Source of the DNA: Deferrisomatales bacterium
GTDB lineage: Bacteria; Desulfobacterota; Deferrisomatia; Deferrisomatales; JARGFW01
Reading direction: 5' to 3'
Assembly (NCBI GenBank): GCA_029211085.1
Contig: JARGFW010000012.1
Location: 1-52,681 of the forward strand
DNA length: 52,681 nt
The translations under genes were made by a program, and so were the position numbers. The stretch's first letter is position 1. Each line of letters begins with the position of its first letter. This document shows positions 16,774 through 25,861 of the stretch, piece by piece. The notes under the pieces were generated by a model. The model worked only from the letters and a program-made list of their open reading frames with translations. It ran no database searches and had not been told where the DNA came from.

Positions 16774-18012
16774 TTATACATGCCCGAGGGCGTCGACAAT
16801 GTTTTGTCCAGCGGCTCTCCGAGCCGGGATTAATGCGGAGAGGATACTCAACCCCACGAAAAGCAGATATATCCATACAAGCGTCTCCGGCGCTAGATTG
16901 ATCTGGATGGTTACTTTGTCGGCTACGCCCGGAGGGGTATAACTCAGATCTGCCCACAACAAGGCAAAATATGTGGTGAAAGTTAGCAGCAAGCCTACCA
17001 AACTTCCAAAAAACCCGAGAATAGCTCCTTCCACGGAAAAAAGAACAATTACCATGCGTGCTTTCATTCCCATTGATCGCAGAGTTCCAATCTCCCTCGT
17101 TCTTTCATAGACAACCATTGACATTGTATTGAAAGTTCCAGTAACCACAATTATAGAAACAATGCAAAAAATGAACGTGAAAACAGTATTCAAGTATCCC
17201 GTAACTTTTTCATAAAATGCGGATAATTCATTCCATGTGTGCGCATCTACATCGTATCCAATCATTGCCAAATTTTTTTCAATATAACGTGCCGTATCAT
17301 CTGTTAATTTAACGTTCTCCAAAAGTACACATAGGCGATCGGCGCCATCAAAGTCATATAGAGATCTTCCCAAAGACAAAGAAATCTTTACATATTTGTC
17401 ATCAAGTCCCTCCGCAATGGGGGGCATGAATCCAGCAACTTGTATATCAACAGCATTCATCTGGCCGAATTGAGTGGTCGACATCAAAACGGCGTCGGAG
17501 TTCAATCTCAACTGCAGCAAGTCTGCCAACTGTGGCGCCAAGAGCGCCGCAAAAGGTACGTCTTCCGGTATCATCTTCGGCGCATAAACGCTGCTCTTGA
17601 ATGGAAAATTTTCCCATAGTTTCCGCACATCACTCGGTTCCATCGCGTCAGCGATAAATACTGTCGACCGATCTCCATCGGTGATCAAACCCGACAGGGC
17701 CAATTTGGGTGCGACCCAAACAACCCCTGGCAGGTCTTCGATGACCTTACGGATCGTCTTCAGGTCTTTGGCAGAGAACATGTAATGTGATGGATCCAGC
17801 TTGCCCTCCTGCAAGAACCCTTTTTTAAACACGACCACATGTCCCGGAGCTTCAAGGAAAACCGCTCCCACCTGAATCCGATGGTAAGCGTCCTGCATAT
17901 ATCCATCAAACACCCCTACCGCCATGTACCCGATAGCTACCGCCAAGACGGTGACGAGACTTCGCCTACGGTTCCGCAACACATTTCGAAACGCGAGCCG
18001 CAGAAACGTCAC
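16774..18012 (-). CDS. LolC/MacB-type ABC transporter permease (FtsX domain)
   Basis: A 412-residue ABC permease with the LolC/E-MacB topology: an N-terminal membrane segment (RRSLVTVLAVAIGYMAVGVF, about 16-35), a large periplasmic domain, then three membrane segments from about residue 280 (FIFCIVSIIVVTGTFNTM, then the FtsX motif RTREIGTLRSMGM, then the last two helices). Such proteins with their ATPase extract lipoproteins or drive periplasmic mechanotransmission. It overlaps the upstream ATPase gene by four bases (ATGA), so the two are coupled. Only one permease gene is present, so it is a homodimer or part of an incomplete set. The gene is clearly more AT-rich than its neighbours. Lipoprotein or exopolysaccharide export is possible, but the substrate is unknown. 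Confidence 0.88.
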   Translation of the reverse strand: MTFLRLAFRNVLRNRRRSLVTVLAVAIGYMAVGVFDGYMQDAYHRIQVGAVFLEAPGHVVVFKKGFLQEGKLDPSHYMFSAKDLKTIRKVIEDLPGVVWVAPKLALSGLITDGDRSTVFIADAMEPSDVRKLWENFPFKSSVYAPKMIPEDVPFAALLAPQLADLLQLRLNSDAVLMSTTQFGQMNAVDIQVAGFMPPIAEGLDDKYVKISLSLGRSLYDFDGADRLCVLLENVKLTDDTARYIEKNLAMIGYDVDAHTWNELSAFYEKVTGYLNTVFTFIFCIVSIIVVTGTFNTMSMVVYERTREIGTLRSMGMKARMVIVLFSVEGAILGFFGSLVGLLLTFTTYFALLWADLSYTPPGVADKVTIQINLAPETLVWIYLLFVGLSILSALIPARRAAGQNIVDALGHV

Positions 18013-18695
18013 GTTCGGACCTCCTCTTCACAGATCCGTCCGTCCTCGAGTTGCACGAGTCGTTTCACCTGATCGAGCAACCGCGGGTCATGGGTGGAAA
18101 AGACAAAGGTCGTTCCTTCGCGGATGTTGAGGTCGTGCATCAACTCAATAATGTGATGGCTCGTCTTGGAATCAAGATTTGCGGTCGGCTCATCGGCAAT
18201 GACGATGGCCGGGTCCGTGACGAGGGCGCGCGCGATGGCCACACGTTGCCGCTGCCCCCCACTCATCTTGTCGGGCCGATGCAACCCGAAATCGCTCAGT
18301 TGAACCTCATCCAAACGTCTTTGGGCTTCGCGCCGGGCGTTCTGAACAGGCATGCCGCGGATCTGGAGAGGCAACATGACATTTTCCAGTGCCGACAGGA
18401 CTGGAACCAAGTTGAAGTTTTGGAAGATAAACCCAATGTTTCGATTTCGCAGATCGGCCTTGCGGTTGCTGGACATCCCTCGGGTATCTTCCCCTGTGAC
18501 TTTGACCTCTCCAGCAGTGGGCTCGTCGATTACACCGATTAAATTCAACAGGCTGGATTTGCCACTCCCAGAGGGCCCCCAGATAGCAACGAACTCGCCC
18601 TCTTCGACGGTGAGATCTACTCCGCGCAGAGCATGAACCTCGGTCTCACCAAGGCGGTAGATCTTCTCAACATTCAGGAGTTCTATGAGGGCCAT
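18009..18695 (-). CDS. LolD/MacB-type ABC transporter ATP-binding protein
   Basis: A 228-residue ABC ATPase with Walker A GPSGSGKS (residues 40-47), Q-loop QNFN near 92, signature SGGQRQ at 145-150 and Walker B IVIADEP at 164-170, followed by an H-loop in FSTHD. The LolD/MacB subfamily is indicated by size, the INR-like [11 protein letters not shown] segment and the coupled FtsX-type permease. The start at 18695 ([13 protein letters not shown]) fits family alignments; a frame 13 codons longer exists and the ribosome site of either is weak. The gene lies downstream of rmlBACD on the same strand, with a hairpin between, so it may be a separate transcript. Confidence 0.9.
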   Translation of the reverse strand: MALIELLNVEKIYRLGETEVHALRGVDLTVEEGEFVAIWGPSGSGKSSLLNLIGVIDEPTAGEVKVTGEDTRGMSSNRKADLRNRNIGFIFQNFNLVPVLSALENVMLPLQIRGMPVQNARREAQRRLDEVQLSDFGLHRPDKMSGGQRQRVAIARALVTDPAIVIADEPTANLDSKTSHHIIELMHDLNIREGTTFVFSTHDPRLLDQVKRLVQLEDGRICEEEVRT

Positions 18696-18723
18696 GGGTC
18701 GTCGTCGCCAATAGCTGAGGGTA

Positions 18724-18749
18724 AGTGCCGGCAACCGTTTGTCGGCACT
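18724..18749 (-). terminator. Hairpin between rmlD and the ABC ATPase gene
   Basis: AGTGCCGGCAA / TTGTCGGCACT forms an 11-bp stem (one G-U pair in the RNA) with a 4-nt loop, 29 bases before the ATPase start and 164 bases after the rmlD stop. It may terminate rml transcription or act as a leader structure for the ABC genes; there is no clear T-run. Confidence 0.45.
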
Positions 18750-18912
18750 GGGTCACACAAGGTGAAGCGGGAAGGGCACTGAGCTCAACGGAAGAGGTAG
18801 GAAATGGCGCACTCGTCCTCCATCGCCAAAATGACTATGTTCTCCCCGAGTTCGAATCCGAATCAATCCCTTTTCTGGACACCGAGGACTTGAGGCCCAT
18901 CTTTTTGCGGTA

Positions 18913-19845
18913 TCAACCCCGGGTTTCTTGCGGAAGAGGTTGCGGGGAGGAATCCTCTGCCCTGTTCTCCACCGCCATCGCGAGCAAGACCTCTCGCAGG
19001 CCTTCTACCCAAGGCTCCTGTTCTACCGCAAAGCACTCGGCAATGCGAGTGCAGTCGAGCACGGTGTTGTTGGGTCTTCGTGCGGCACTCGGCCACTGTG
19101 CCGACGGAATCGGAAGCAGGCGCGCTGATGCTGCCCGTCCGGAACCTTCTGCCATGCGCAGGACTTCCTGTGCGAAACCATACCAGCTGATCGCGCCCGC
19201 GCCGCAGTAGTGGAAGGTTCCCCACTCCGCAAAGTTTCCGGCTACCACCGTGACTGCGATGTCCCAGACGACACGGGCCAGATCCTCCGCGGCTGTGGGG
19301 CACCCCCACTGGTCGTCGACGACGCGGATGGGCGCGCCGCCCGCGCTCAGACGCAGCATGGTCTTGACGAAGTTCGCGCCGTGGGCACCGAAGATCCACG
19401 ACGACCGGAGGATGACGTGGCGCGGGTTGTTCTCTCGCACCAAATCCTCGCCCGCAGCCTTGCTGGCCCCGTAGATGTTGAGCGGCCGCACCGGATCGGT
19501 TTCCGTGTAAGGTTGGCCTTTTCCCCCGTCGAACACATAGTCTGTGGAGAGGTGGACGAGGGGCAACCCTGCCTGGGAACACGCGGCGGCCAGGGCCCCG
19601 GCGCCGTCCCGGTTGACCGAGAAGGCAGCGTCCGACTGCGACTCCGCACCGTCGACATCGGTGAACGCGGCCGCATTGACCACCACGTCCCAGCCGCCCC
19701 CTGACACCACTTCCGCGACCCGGGCAGCATTGGTGATATCGAGGGAGGTGCGATCGAGGCCGACGACCTCGATCCCCTGCGCGCGGCCCCGTTGCACCAG
19801 TTCGCGACCCACTTGGCCGTTTGCACCCGTCACCAGGGCTCTCAC
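18913..19845 (-). CDS. rmlD: dTDP-4-dehydrorhamnose reductase
   Basis: A 310-residue short-chain reductase that reduces dTDP-6-deoxy-L-lyxo-4-hexulose to dTDP-L-rhamnose, the last step of the pathway. The dinucleotide loop VTGANGQVG is at residues 5-13, the STDYVFDG signature at 100-107 and the catalytic Y125-GAS-K129. It overlaps rmlC by four bases and closes the rmlBACD operon. The C-terminal ~15 residues (NRAEDSSPQPLPQETRG) look like a non-conserved extension. Cytoplasmic. Confidence 0.96.
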   Translation of the reverse strand: MRALVTGANGQVGRELVQRGRAQGIEVVGLDRTSLDITNAARVAEVVSGGGWDVVVNAAAFTDVDGAESQSDAAFSVNRDGAGALAAACSQAGLPLVHLSTDYVFDGGKGQPYTETDPVRPLNIYGASKAAGEDLVRENNPRHVILRSSWIFGAHGANFVKTMLRLSAGGAPIRVVDDQWGCPTAAEDLARVVWDIAVTVVAGNFAEWGTFHYCGAGAISWYGFAQEVLRMAEGSGRAASARLLPIPSAQWPSAARRPNNTVLDCTRIAECFAVEQEPWVEGLREVLLAMAVENRAEDSSPQPLPQETRG

Positions 19846-20408
19846 CGCCGCCCTCCGCCGGCCGGCAAGCGCTCTGGGGGAATGTCACGAAGCCGTGGGT
19901 TGTTGCGGTCCTTTTCCGAGAGCAGCGGGGTGCCGACGGGCCACTGGACCCCCAGGTAGGGGTCGTCCCACAGGAGGCCCCCTTCGTCGCCGGGCACGTA
20001 GAAATCCGAGCACTTGTACAGCACATCGGCGACATCGCTGAGAACACAGAAGCCGTGGGCAAACCCTTCGGGCACGAAGAGCTGTTGCGGTTCTGCGTCG
20101 GTCAAGTGCACCCCAAGCCACTTGCCGAAGTTCGGTGATCCCGGCCGGAGGTCGACGGCGACGTCGTAGATCGCGCCGCGCACTACCTGGACCAGTTTGG
20201 CCTGCGGCCTGCCGATCTGGTAGTGCAGCCCCCGGAGCACGCCCCGCCTCGACCGGGACCAGTTGTCCTGGACGAACTCCGGAAAAGCCGGAGCGTCCCC
20301 GCAGTACCGCTCCCGGTGGAACGTCTCCACGAAGAACCCGCGGGGGTCTTCGAACACCTCAGGGGTAACGATCCGGACGCCCTCCAGCGCCGTGGCCGTC
20401 ACCTTCAT
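19842..20408 (-). CDS. rmlC: dTDP-4-dehydrorhamnose 3,5-epimerase
   Basis: A 188-residue cupin-fold epimerase converting dTDP-4-keto-6-deoxyglucose to the L-lyxo form. The motif GVLRGLHYQ places the catalytic His62, with the partner Tyr131 in [17 protein letters not shown] follows the usual pattern. Length is normal. Four-base overlaps with rmlA before it and rmlD after it indicate tight translational coupling. Confidence 0.97.
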   Translation of the reverse strand: MKVTATALEGVRIVTPEVFEDPRGFFVETFHRERYCGDAPAFPEFVQDNWSRSRRGVLRGLHYQIGRPQAKLVQVVRGAIYDVAVDLRPGSPNFGKWLGVHLTDAEPQQLFVPEGFAHGFCVLSDVADVLYKCSDFYVPGDEGGLLWDDPYLGVQWPVGTPLLSEKDRNNPRLRDIPPERLPAGGGRR

Positions 20409-21286
20409 CGGGAGGTGCCCTCCTCCCTCAGGATGTCCAGCAGATAGGTTCCGTATCCGCTATTGAGCAGCGACGCGGCCAGTCGCTTTACCTGCGCGGC
20501 GTCGATGTACCCCATCCGGTAGGCGATCTCTTCGGGGCACGCGATCTGGAGGCCCTGTCGCTCCTGGACACTCATGACGAACGCGGACGCCTGATGGAGG
20601 GATTCAAAGGTGCCGGTGTCGAGCCACGCGAGGCCCCGACCCATGACTTCCACGTTCAGCTCGCCGCGGCGCAGATAGGCGTTGTTCACGGCGGTGATCT
20701 CCAACTCGCCCCGGGCCGACGGATGCAGACCCTGCGTGATCGCCACGACCCGTGCGTCATAAAAGTAGATGCCCGGCACCGCGAAGTTCGACCGCGGCAC
20801 CACGGGCTTCTCCTCGATGCTGACGGCCCTGCCCGCCCCGTCGAACTCGACAACCCCGTACCGGCTCGGATCCTTCACGGGATACGCGAAGACCACCCCG
20901 CCCGTCTCCAGACCCGCGCAACGGCGCAGGATCTCGGGCAGGCCGTGGCCGAAAAACAGGTTGTCCCCGAGAACCAGGCATACGCCGTCACCGGCAAGAA
21001 AATCCTCGCCGATCAAAAACGCCTGGGCGATCCCCTCCGGCCGTTCCTGGACGGCATAGGCCAGGGAAATCCCCCACTGGGATCCGTCGCCGAGCAGGGC
21101 TTCGAAGCGGGGCAGGTCCTCGGGGGTCGAGATCAACAGGATTTCGCGGATCCCCGCCAGCATCAGGACGCTCAGGGGGTAGTACACCATCGGCTTGTCG
21201 TAGATCGGCAGCAGTTGTTTGCTCACACTGCGGGTGAGGGGGTAGAGGCGGGTTCCGGTGCCTCCTGCGAGAATGATCCCTTTCAC
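20405..21286 (-). CDS. rmlA: Glucose-1-phosphate thymidylyltransferase
   Basis: A 293-residue nucleotidyltransferase that makes dTDP-glucose from dTTP and glucose-1-phosphate, the entry step to dTDP-L-rhamnose. The N-terminal signature [18 protein letters not shown] carries the nucleotide loop; [20 protein letters not shown] and DNLFFGHGL are typical of RmlA. Length matches the short RmlA form. It lies 63 bases after rmlB and overlaps rmlC by four bases. Confidence 0.97.
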   Translation of the reverse strand: MKGIILAGGTGTRLYPLTRSVSKQLLPIYDKPMVYYPLSVLMLAGIREILLISTPEDLPRFEALLGDGSQWGISLAYAVQERPEGIAQAFLIGEDFLAGDGVCLVLGDNLFFGHGLPEILRRCAGLETGGVVFAYPVKDPSRYGVVEFDGAGRAVSIEEKPVVPRSNFAVPGIYFYDARVVAITQGLHPSARGELEITAVNNAYLRRGELNVEVMGRGLAWLDTGTFESLHQASAFVMSVQERQGLQIACPEEIAYRMGYIDAAQVKRLAASLLNSGYGTYLLDILREEGTSR

Positions 21287-21349
21287 AGCGTGCTCCCTCC
21301 GGTCCCGCGTTCAACCTGTTCCGTGCTCAGGCGAGTCCATCGCCGTTCC

Positions 21350-22438
21350 CTACCCTGCTGCATCCCGTCCCCCGTAGTTCTGGTCCATCCACTTCTGGTA
21401 CTCGCCGCTCCGCACATGGGCCACCCATGCCGGGTTTTCCAGGTACCAAGAAACCGTGGCATCGATCCCTTCCTCAAAGGTGTGCCCCGGAACCCAGCCG
21501 AGTTCGCGGCGGATCTTGGCGCAATCGATCGCGTACCTGCGGTCATGGCCGGGGCGATCGGTCACGTGTTGGATCAGGGCGCGGCTGCTCTGTGCCGGGG
21601 ACCTCCCCAACCGCCGATCGACGACATCGCACAGGTGGTGGACCACTTCCAGGTTCGTCCGCTCCGCACCACCGCCGATATTGTAGGTCTCTCCGGGTTG
21701 TCCGCTTTCGAGGACCCGGAGCAGGGCCTCACAGTGATCCAGCACGTACAGCCAGTCCCGCACGTTCCCACCCTGGCCGTAGACCGGCAACGGCTTGCGT
21801 TCCACGATGTTCAAGATCATCAAGGGAATGAGCTTTTCCGGGAACTGGAAGGGCCCGTGGTTGTTGGAGCAGTTCGTGACCAGCGCCGGCAACCCGTAGG
21901 TGCGGTGGTAGGCCCTCACGAAGTGGTCCGACGCCGCCTTCGAGGCGGAATAGGGGCTCGACGGCTGGTACGGGGTGTCTTCGCGAAAAGCCCCCTCGGG
22001 ACCCAGATCCCCATAGACCTCGTCCGTCGAAACGTGGAGGAAACGAAAACCGCTCGGGCTTCCGGTTTCCGCCCACCGCTGCCTCGCGGTTTCGAGCAGC
22101 CGGAAGCTGCCGAGGACGTTCGTCTCCACGAACGCCGCAGGACCGAGGATCGAGTGGTCCACGTGGGACTCGGCGGCAAAGTGGATCACGGCGTCGAAGG
22201 GGTGAGTGAAAAACAGTTTCAGGAGCAGCGCGGTGTCCCTGATGTCCCCTCTCACGAAGGTGTGCCGGGATGCGGCGTCGGGCCCGAGACCCTTGAGATT
22301 GGCAGGATTTCCCGCGTAGGTGAGCGCATCCAGGTTCACCACCTGCCAGCCGGGGCGGGTTCCAAGCACGGACCGAACAAAATTCGACCCGATGAACCCC
22401 ATGCCCCCGGTCACCAGAATCTTGGATTGTTCCTTCAT
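21350..22438 (-). CDS. rmlB: dTDP-glucose 4,6-dehydratase
   Basis: A 362-residue extended SDR enzyme producing dTDP-4-keto-6-deoxyglucose. The NAD loop TGGMGFIGSN is at residues 10-19, the active-site strand STDEVYGDLG contains the Thr-Asp-Glu triad used in dehydration, and YSASKAASDH supplies the Tyr and Lys. The C-terminal segment RRELGWVPGHTFEEGI is typical. First gene of rmlBACD; a degenerate radical SAM fragment lies upstream, so the promoter must be in that region. The product feeds rhamnose into surface polysaccharide and possibly into the epimerase at 7.6 kb. Confidence 0.97.
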   Translation of the reverse strand: MKEQSKILVTGGMGFIGSNFVRSVLGTRPGWQVVNLDALTYAGNPANLKGLGPDAASRHTFVRGDIRDTALLLKLFFTHPFDAVIHFAAESHVDHSILGPAAFVETNVLGSFRLLETARQRWAETGSPSGFRFLHVSTDEVYGDLGPEGAFREDTPYQPSSPYSASKAASDHFVRAYHRTYGLPALVTNCSNNHGPFQFPEKLIPLMILNIVERKPLPVYGQGGNVRDWLYVLDHCEALLRVLESGQPGETYNIGGGAERTNLEVVHHLCDVVDRRLGRSPAQSSRALIQHVTDRPGHDRRYAIDCAKIRRELGWVPGHTFEEGIDATVSWYLENPAWVAHVRSGEYQKWMDQNYGGRDAAG

Positions 22439-23376
22439 GCGTCGACCTTCATGCCGTCAAGCTCCAACCCGTCCATCACGGAAGACCTGGTTTTCAAGCC
22501 TCCCGGGGAGCGCTCTGCCCGATGCAGCAAGCCGGTGGCTTTCCGTGTTGATGCGGCCCGCGATCACCCCTAGCGTTGGGGCAGGGCCGGCAGCTTTCCG
22601 TGAGAACAGCAGGCGGTACAGCGACCGCAGGGGACGGCCAGCGTCGCGTGTTGGCCCAGTCCTCCAAGTGAACATGGTGTCCGGCGCCCTCGATATGGGC
22701 CTGGAGCACCCCGAGGCCGTTGTCGAAGAAGGTGTCACTCACCGACCGGCATCGGGTGGCGAGGGAGTTCCACAGCAGGATCTTGGCCAAAGCGCGCCTC
22801 GGCTCGAGCGGGAAGACTGGAGAGGGGCCCCTACAGCCTGCCTTGTCGACGATGTTGCCGAGAATCTTGAGAGCTCCATAAGAGCCCCAAAACGCCGGAA
22901 TGGCAAGGCGGCACCCGGTGCAAGATAGCACGCGAGCGGAGACCGGTGATGCGTGCTCGGGGCGATGGCTCTCCACCCCGTGCTGGAGGGGCATTGCGGG
23001 TGGACACGACCCGTTTGACCAGACCAGCACGGACACCCGCCTCTCAAACCCGCCCCAGGCGGGCCCGAGCCGTTGCCCCAGGGGTTTCACGGCCATGTGG
23101 CGTGCACTGATCTTCTACGCTAAACTGCTGAAAATGTAGTTCGACCGCGCTCTCCCATCCTGTGCAGCGGGGTGCTCGCCGGTCCGTGGGCAGCGCGGTC
23201 GTCCTCTGCTCAAGGCAAAGGCAAACAGCGCCGATCTTTCGCCAAGTGCGGCACCCGTTTCGTCCATACAACCCTTTTGCCATGGCCTTTGGAAGCGGGT
23301 AGGCGCTGGGAGTTTCCTTGTGATTTCCTGAATCTGGTTTGTCCTCCCTCGTGAGATTCGACGAAACAGCACTCCG
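22439..23376. other. 938-base region holding only a gene remnant
   Basis: Between divergent rmlB and the Sel1-repeat gene. Apart from the radical SAM fragment at 22595-22788, frames here carry no recognisable motif. The length and the fragment suggest a scar of past rearrangement; promoters for rmlB and the Sel1-repeat gene should lie at its two ends. Confidence 0.55.
22595..22788 (-). pseudogene. Decayed 5' fragment of a B12-type radical SAM gene
   Basis: Minus-strand translation from 22788 gives KILLWNSLATRCRSVSDTFF then DNGLGVLQAH and HVHLEDWAN, nearly the same as residues 4-46 of the intact radical SAM protein at 4093 (ILLWNSLTTRRRSASDTFLD, DNGLGVLQAH, HRVQVEDWA). After that the match shifts to another frame (RPLRSLYRLLFSR versus RPLRRLYGHLLGR), with about a dozen codons missing at the junction, and then disappears. 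There is no ATG; a TTG occupies the start position. It is a truncated, frameshifted paralogue on the opposite strand about 18 kb from the intact gene. The end at 22595 is approximate. Confidence 0.85.
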
Positions 23377-24171
23377 ATGCAAAAGTGCCCGAAATGCGGC
23401 AGTTTCAACACGCGAAGATCGAAGCACCGTCTTAAAGAGAGACCTCTGAGACGATTGTTCTCGGCTTGGTTTCGCTGCCGCGACTGCCGCACCCGATTTC
23501 TTCGCACCGACTGGCGCCTAGGGGGGCGATGCGCTGCTGTTGCAGCCCTCGCCCTGGGCCTGATCTGGGCCGGAAAGTGGGCACTGGTCAGTGGGCGCCA
23601 GCTCGAGAATGCCACCGATTCCCATCCCGTGCCGATGCCCGCTGGGCTTGTCGCTGGCGAGGGTCTCGAGGAACAACCGTGGACGCTGCCCCTGCGGGCG
23701 CTGCGCGAGGCCGCGCAGCAAGGCGATCGCGATGCCCAGTATCGGCTGGGAATCGCCCTCTCCCGGGAGTACCAGGACCAGGGGAGCATGGGAGCGGGCA
23801 CCGAGGCCGCGCGCTGGTTGACCGAAGCGGCGACCCAGGGCCATGGCCGAGCGCAGCTGGAATTGGGGGTCATGTATGAAAAGGGTCAGGGGGTGATACA
23901 AGACTACTCGGAAGCCTGCCGCTGGCTGCAGAAGGCAGCAGAGCAGGGGGAACCGGTGGCCATGTACCGGCTGGGGCAAATGGCGGAAATTGGCAGGGGG
24001 GTCCAGAAGGATGCGATGGAGGCGTACGTCTGGTTCAACCTGGCGGTTGCACGAGGGGAAGCGGCCGTGGAGCCGGCCCGTGATCGGGCGAGGAGCCTGC
24101 TCTCGGAAGAGCAGGTCGCTGAAGCCCAGAAACGTTCCCGGCTTCTGGATGCGCAGATTCCCGGCCTCTGA
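23377..24171 (+). CDS. Zinc-ribbon, membrane-anchored Sel1-repeat protein
   Basis: A 264-residue protein with three parts. The N-terminus has a zinc-ribbon-like pair of knuckles (CPKCGS at residues 4-9 and CRDC near 34-37). One hydrophobic segment follows at about 50-66 (CAAVAALALGLIWAGKW). The remainder contains Sel1-like repeats, for example AAQQGDRDAQYRLGIAL, AATQGHGRAQLELGVMYEKG and AAEQGEPVAMYRLGQMAEIG. Sel1 repeats mediate protein contacts, here probably on the periplasmic side with the zinc knuckle in the cytoplasm. The function is unknown; the position next to the exosortase genes (convergent) suggests but does not prove a link. The start has no strong ribosome site. Confidence 0.8.
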   Translation: MQKCPKCGSFNTRRSKHRLKERPLRRLFSAWFRCRDCRTRFLRTDWRLGGRCAAVAALALGLIWAGKWALVSGRQLENATDSHPVPMPAGLVAGEGLEEQPWTLPLRALREAAQQGDRDAQYRLGIALSREYQDQGSMGAGTEAARWLTEAATQGHGRAQLELGVMYEKGQGVIQDYSEACRWLQKAAEQGEPVAMYRLGQMAEIGRGVQKDAMEAYVWFNLAVARGEAAVEPARDRARSLLSEEQVAEAQKRSRLLDAQIPGL

Positions 24172-24198
24172 ATACTGCACGAACCCAACTCTATTGGC

Positions 24199-24214
24199 CC
24201 GGCGCCTGCGCCGG
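24199..24214. terminator. Small GC palindrome between convergent genes
   Basis: CCGGCGC-CT-GCGCCGG lies between the stops of the Sel1-repeat gene and the leftward EpsI gene. It could terminate either side; no T-run follows. Confidence 0.3.
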
Positions 24215-24341
24215 CCGCCCCCTCCCACGCCCATCATTCCCCCGCCCGCAACCCCTTGCTGACAGGATTCTACCCGTCTCGGGTTCCGGGGATTGCGGAA
24301 GCGCAGTGCTCGGCGGTGGCGCCCGGCGCGCAGCGAACTCC

Positions 24342-24998
24342 TCAGTCGGGGAGTACCTGTTTCAACTCCGGCAGAAACTCCCGACAAAACGACACCAGTT
24401 CCGCCTGTTCCGTCTCCAGTTCACTGCGCTCCGACAGCGGCATCATGAACCGCACGAGGGAGCCGTCGTTGCGTTTGCGCACCACGGAGTCTACCACCAG
24501 CCACATCTTGGCGGAGTACTCGCTGACGATATTGCGGCCGCGGCTCTGGTACCAGTAGAGCACCAACTGGCGCTGATCGCCCTTGGCGATGAGGTAGCGG
24601 TTGGCCGCAGTCACGCCGCCGTTGAAACCCGGGGTCTCGAACTCCACCCGGTCACTCTTCACCGGCCGCCACCCCGCCCCCGGCAGGCAATGCTTCGGGG
24701 AGTGGATGGTGTCCCCCTCCCGCTGCTGTTCGTAGAACCCCACATAGACAGATACCGCCCTGCCATCGGGCCGCCGGTAGGTGCGCAGCAGGTAGTCTTC
24801 GACCCCCACCGCGTCAACGATCTTCTGTTCCATCTCGCTGCCCCGGCCGCGCCACTCCCCGATCTGCAGGGGTACATCACCCAGGGGCGCCCGGCTGGGG
24901 ACCGCACGTACGTCGGAGAGGAACCGGGTGTAGCCGGCAGTGGCTAGTACCAGGAAAACCAGCAACCAGAGGCGTGCCACACGCAGCGTCGGCATCAT
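24342..24998 (-). CDS. epsI: EpsI-family exosortase-associated protein
   Basis: A 218-residue protein of the EpsI family that accompanies exosortases in exopolysaccharide loci. After an N-terminal membrane segment (LWLLVFLVLATAGYTRFL) come the family features: PLQIGEWRGRG, YRRPDGRAVSVYVGFYEQQR, and DTIHSPKHCLPGAGWRP with the conserved His and Cys; YWYQSRGRNIVSEYSAK follows. The ATG at 24998 overlaps the exosortase stop (ATGA), and AGGAAACG precedes it; a much longer upstream frame lies inside the exosortase gene and is rejected. Expected in the cell envelope; its precise biochemical role is not established for the family. Confidence 0.93.
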   Translation of the reverse strand: MMPTLRVARLWLLVFLVLATAGYTRFLSDVRAVPSRAPLGDVPLQIGEWRGRGSEMEQKIVDAVGVEDYLLRTYRRPDGRAVSVYVGFYEQQREGDTIHSPKHCLPGAGWRPVKSDRVEFETPGFNGGVTAANRYLIAKGDQRQLVLYWYQSRGRNIVSEYSAKMWLVVDSVVRKRNDGSLVRFMMPLSERSELETEQAELVSFCREFLPELKQVLPD

Positions 24999-25861
24999 CG
25001 TTTCCTGGCCCCAACGAACCGCAGCGCCCCGCCCACCAGGAACAGGAGCACGAACGCCACCACGAACACCAGCCAGCCGGAGAAGGTGTGGAAGAAGCCC
25101 TCCGCGGCCTGGGGGCTCACGTAGTGGGTCAGCACCCCGGTGCCTGCAACCCGGAAGGCGTTGGCCGCAATCGCGATAGGCACGGTGGAGAGGACGATCA
25201 ACCCCCGTTTCCACTGCACCGTCTCAGTGAAGTAGGCGTACACCACGCCCAGGGCGAGGAGGCTGAGCAGGCTGCGGATGCCGCTGCAGGCGTCCGCCAC
25301 CTCCAGGGTCTGGCTGGCCAGATGGATTATGTTGCCCTCCCGGAACACCGGCACCCCCAGGTAAAACAGGCTTTCCGTGGCAATGCGCGCTGCAAAGAGT
25401 TTGAGCGGGAAGGCCACGGCGTCGTACACCAGGTACGGCAAGGGCACCATGAAGAGCAGAAACCCCAGTGGGAACGCCGCGACTCGCACCGTCCCCCAGC
25501 CCCACAACCACCACACGCCCCCCCACAGCAGCGTCACCAGGCTGAACCGCTGCAGGAACAACTCCGCGCCCGCGCGGCCCACGATCAGCAGTCCCAGGCT
25601 TCCCACGCAGAGGGCCAGCCCTGACCACAGGCTCGAGTCTCCCTCTCTCGCCGCCTCTGCCAAGGCCACTCGCCGCGTCCAGAGAACGTAACCGCTGATC
25701 AGCGGCACCAAGATGCCGTGGGAGTAGTTCTCGTCTTGGAGCCAGTCCTGCACCATCGGCGGGACAACCCCGGAATACAACGCGGCGACAGCGCCTAGAA
25801 GCACGGCCAGAGGCCACCATTGCAATGACTTTCCGAGATCAATCACGTCGATGGTTCCCAC
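24995..25861 (-). CDS. xrt: Exosortase
   Basis: A 288-residue polytopic membrane protein with about eight helices. Exosortases are proposed cysteine transpeptidases that process PEP-CTERM tails. The three catalytic residues are visible: Cys192 in ADACSGIRSLLSLLALG, Arg237 in ANAFRVAGTG and His258 in FFHTFSGW. The early motif ENYSHGILVPLISGYVLW is also typical. The EpsI gene is coupled through a four-base overlap, a common arrangement. Substrates in this window are the PEP-CTERM proteins at 10.9 and 31.0 kb. Which numbered exosortase subtype it is cannot be decided by eye. Confidence 0.95.
   Translation of the reverse strand: MGTIDVIDLGKSLQWWPLAVLLGAVAALYSGVVPPMVQDWLQDENYSHGILVPLISGYVLWTRRVALAEAAREGDSSLWSGLALCVGSLGLLIVGRAGAELFLQRFSLVTLLWGGVWWLWGWGTVRVAAFPLGFLLFMVPLPYLVYDAVAFPLKLFAARIATESLFYLGVPVFREGNIIHLASQTLEVADACSGIRSLLSLLALGVVYAYFTETVQWKRGLIVLSTVPIAIAANAFRVAGTGVLTHYVSPQAAEGFFHTFSGWLVFVVAFVLLFLVGGALRFVGARKR

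Noticed and set aside
20594-22573. 659-residue plus-strand open frame across rmlA and rmlB
   Set aside because: It runs antisense to two well-recognised genes and the gap between them.
22790-23096. Continuation of the radical SAM remnant as a 200-residue gene
   Set aside because: The open frame extends upstream of the similarity, but residues before KILLWNS show no family match and the downstream part is frameshifted.
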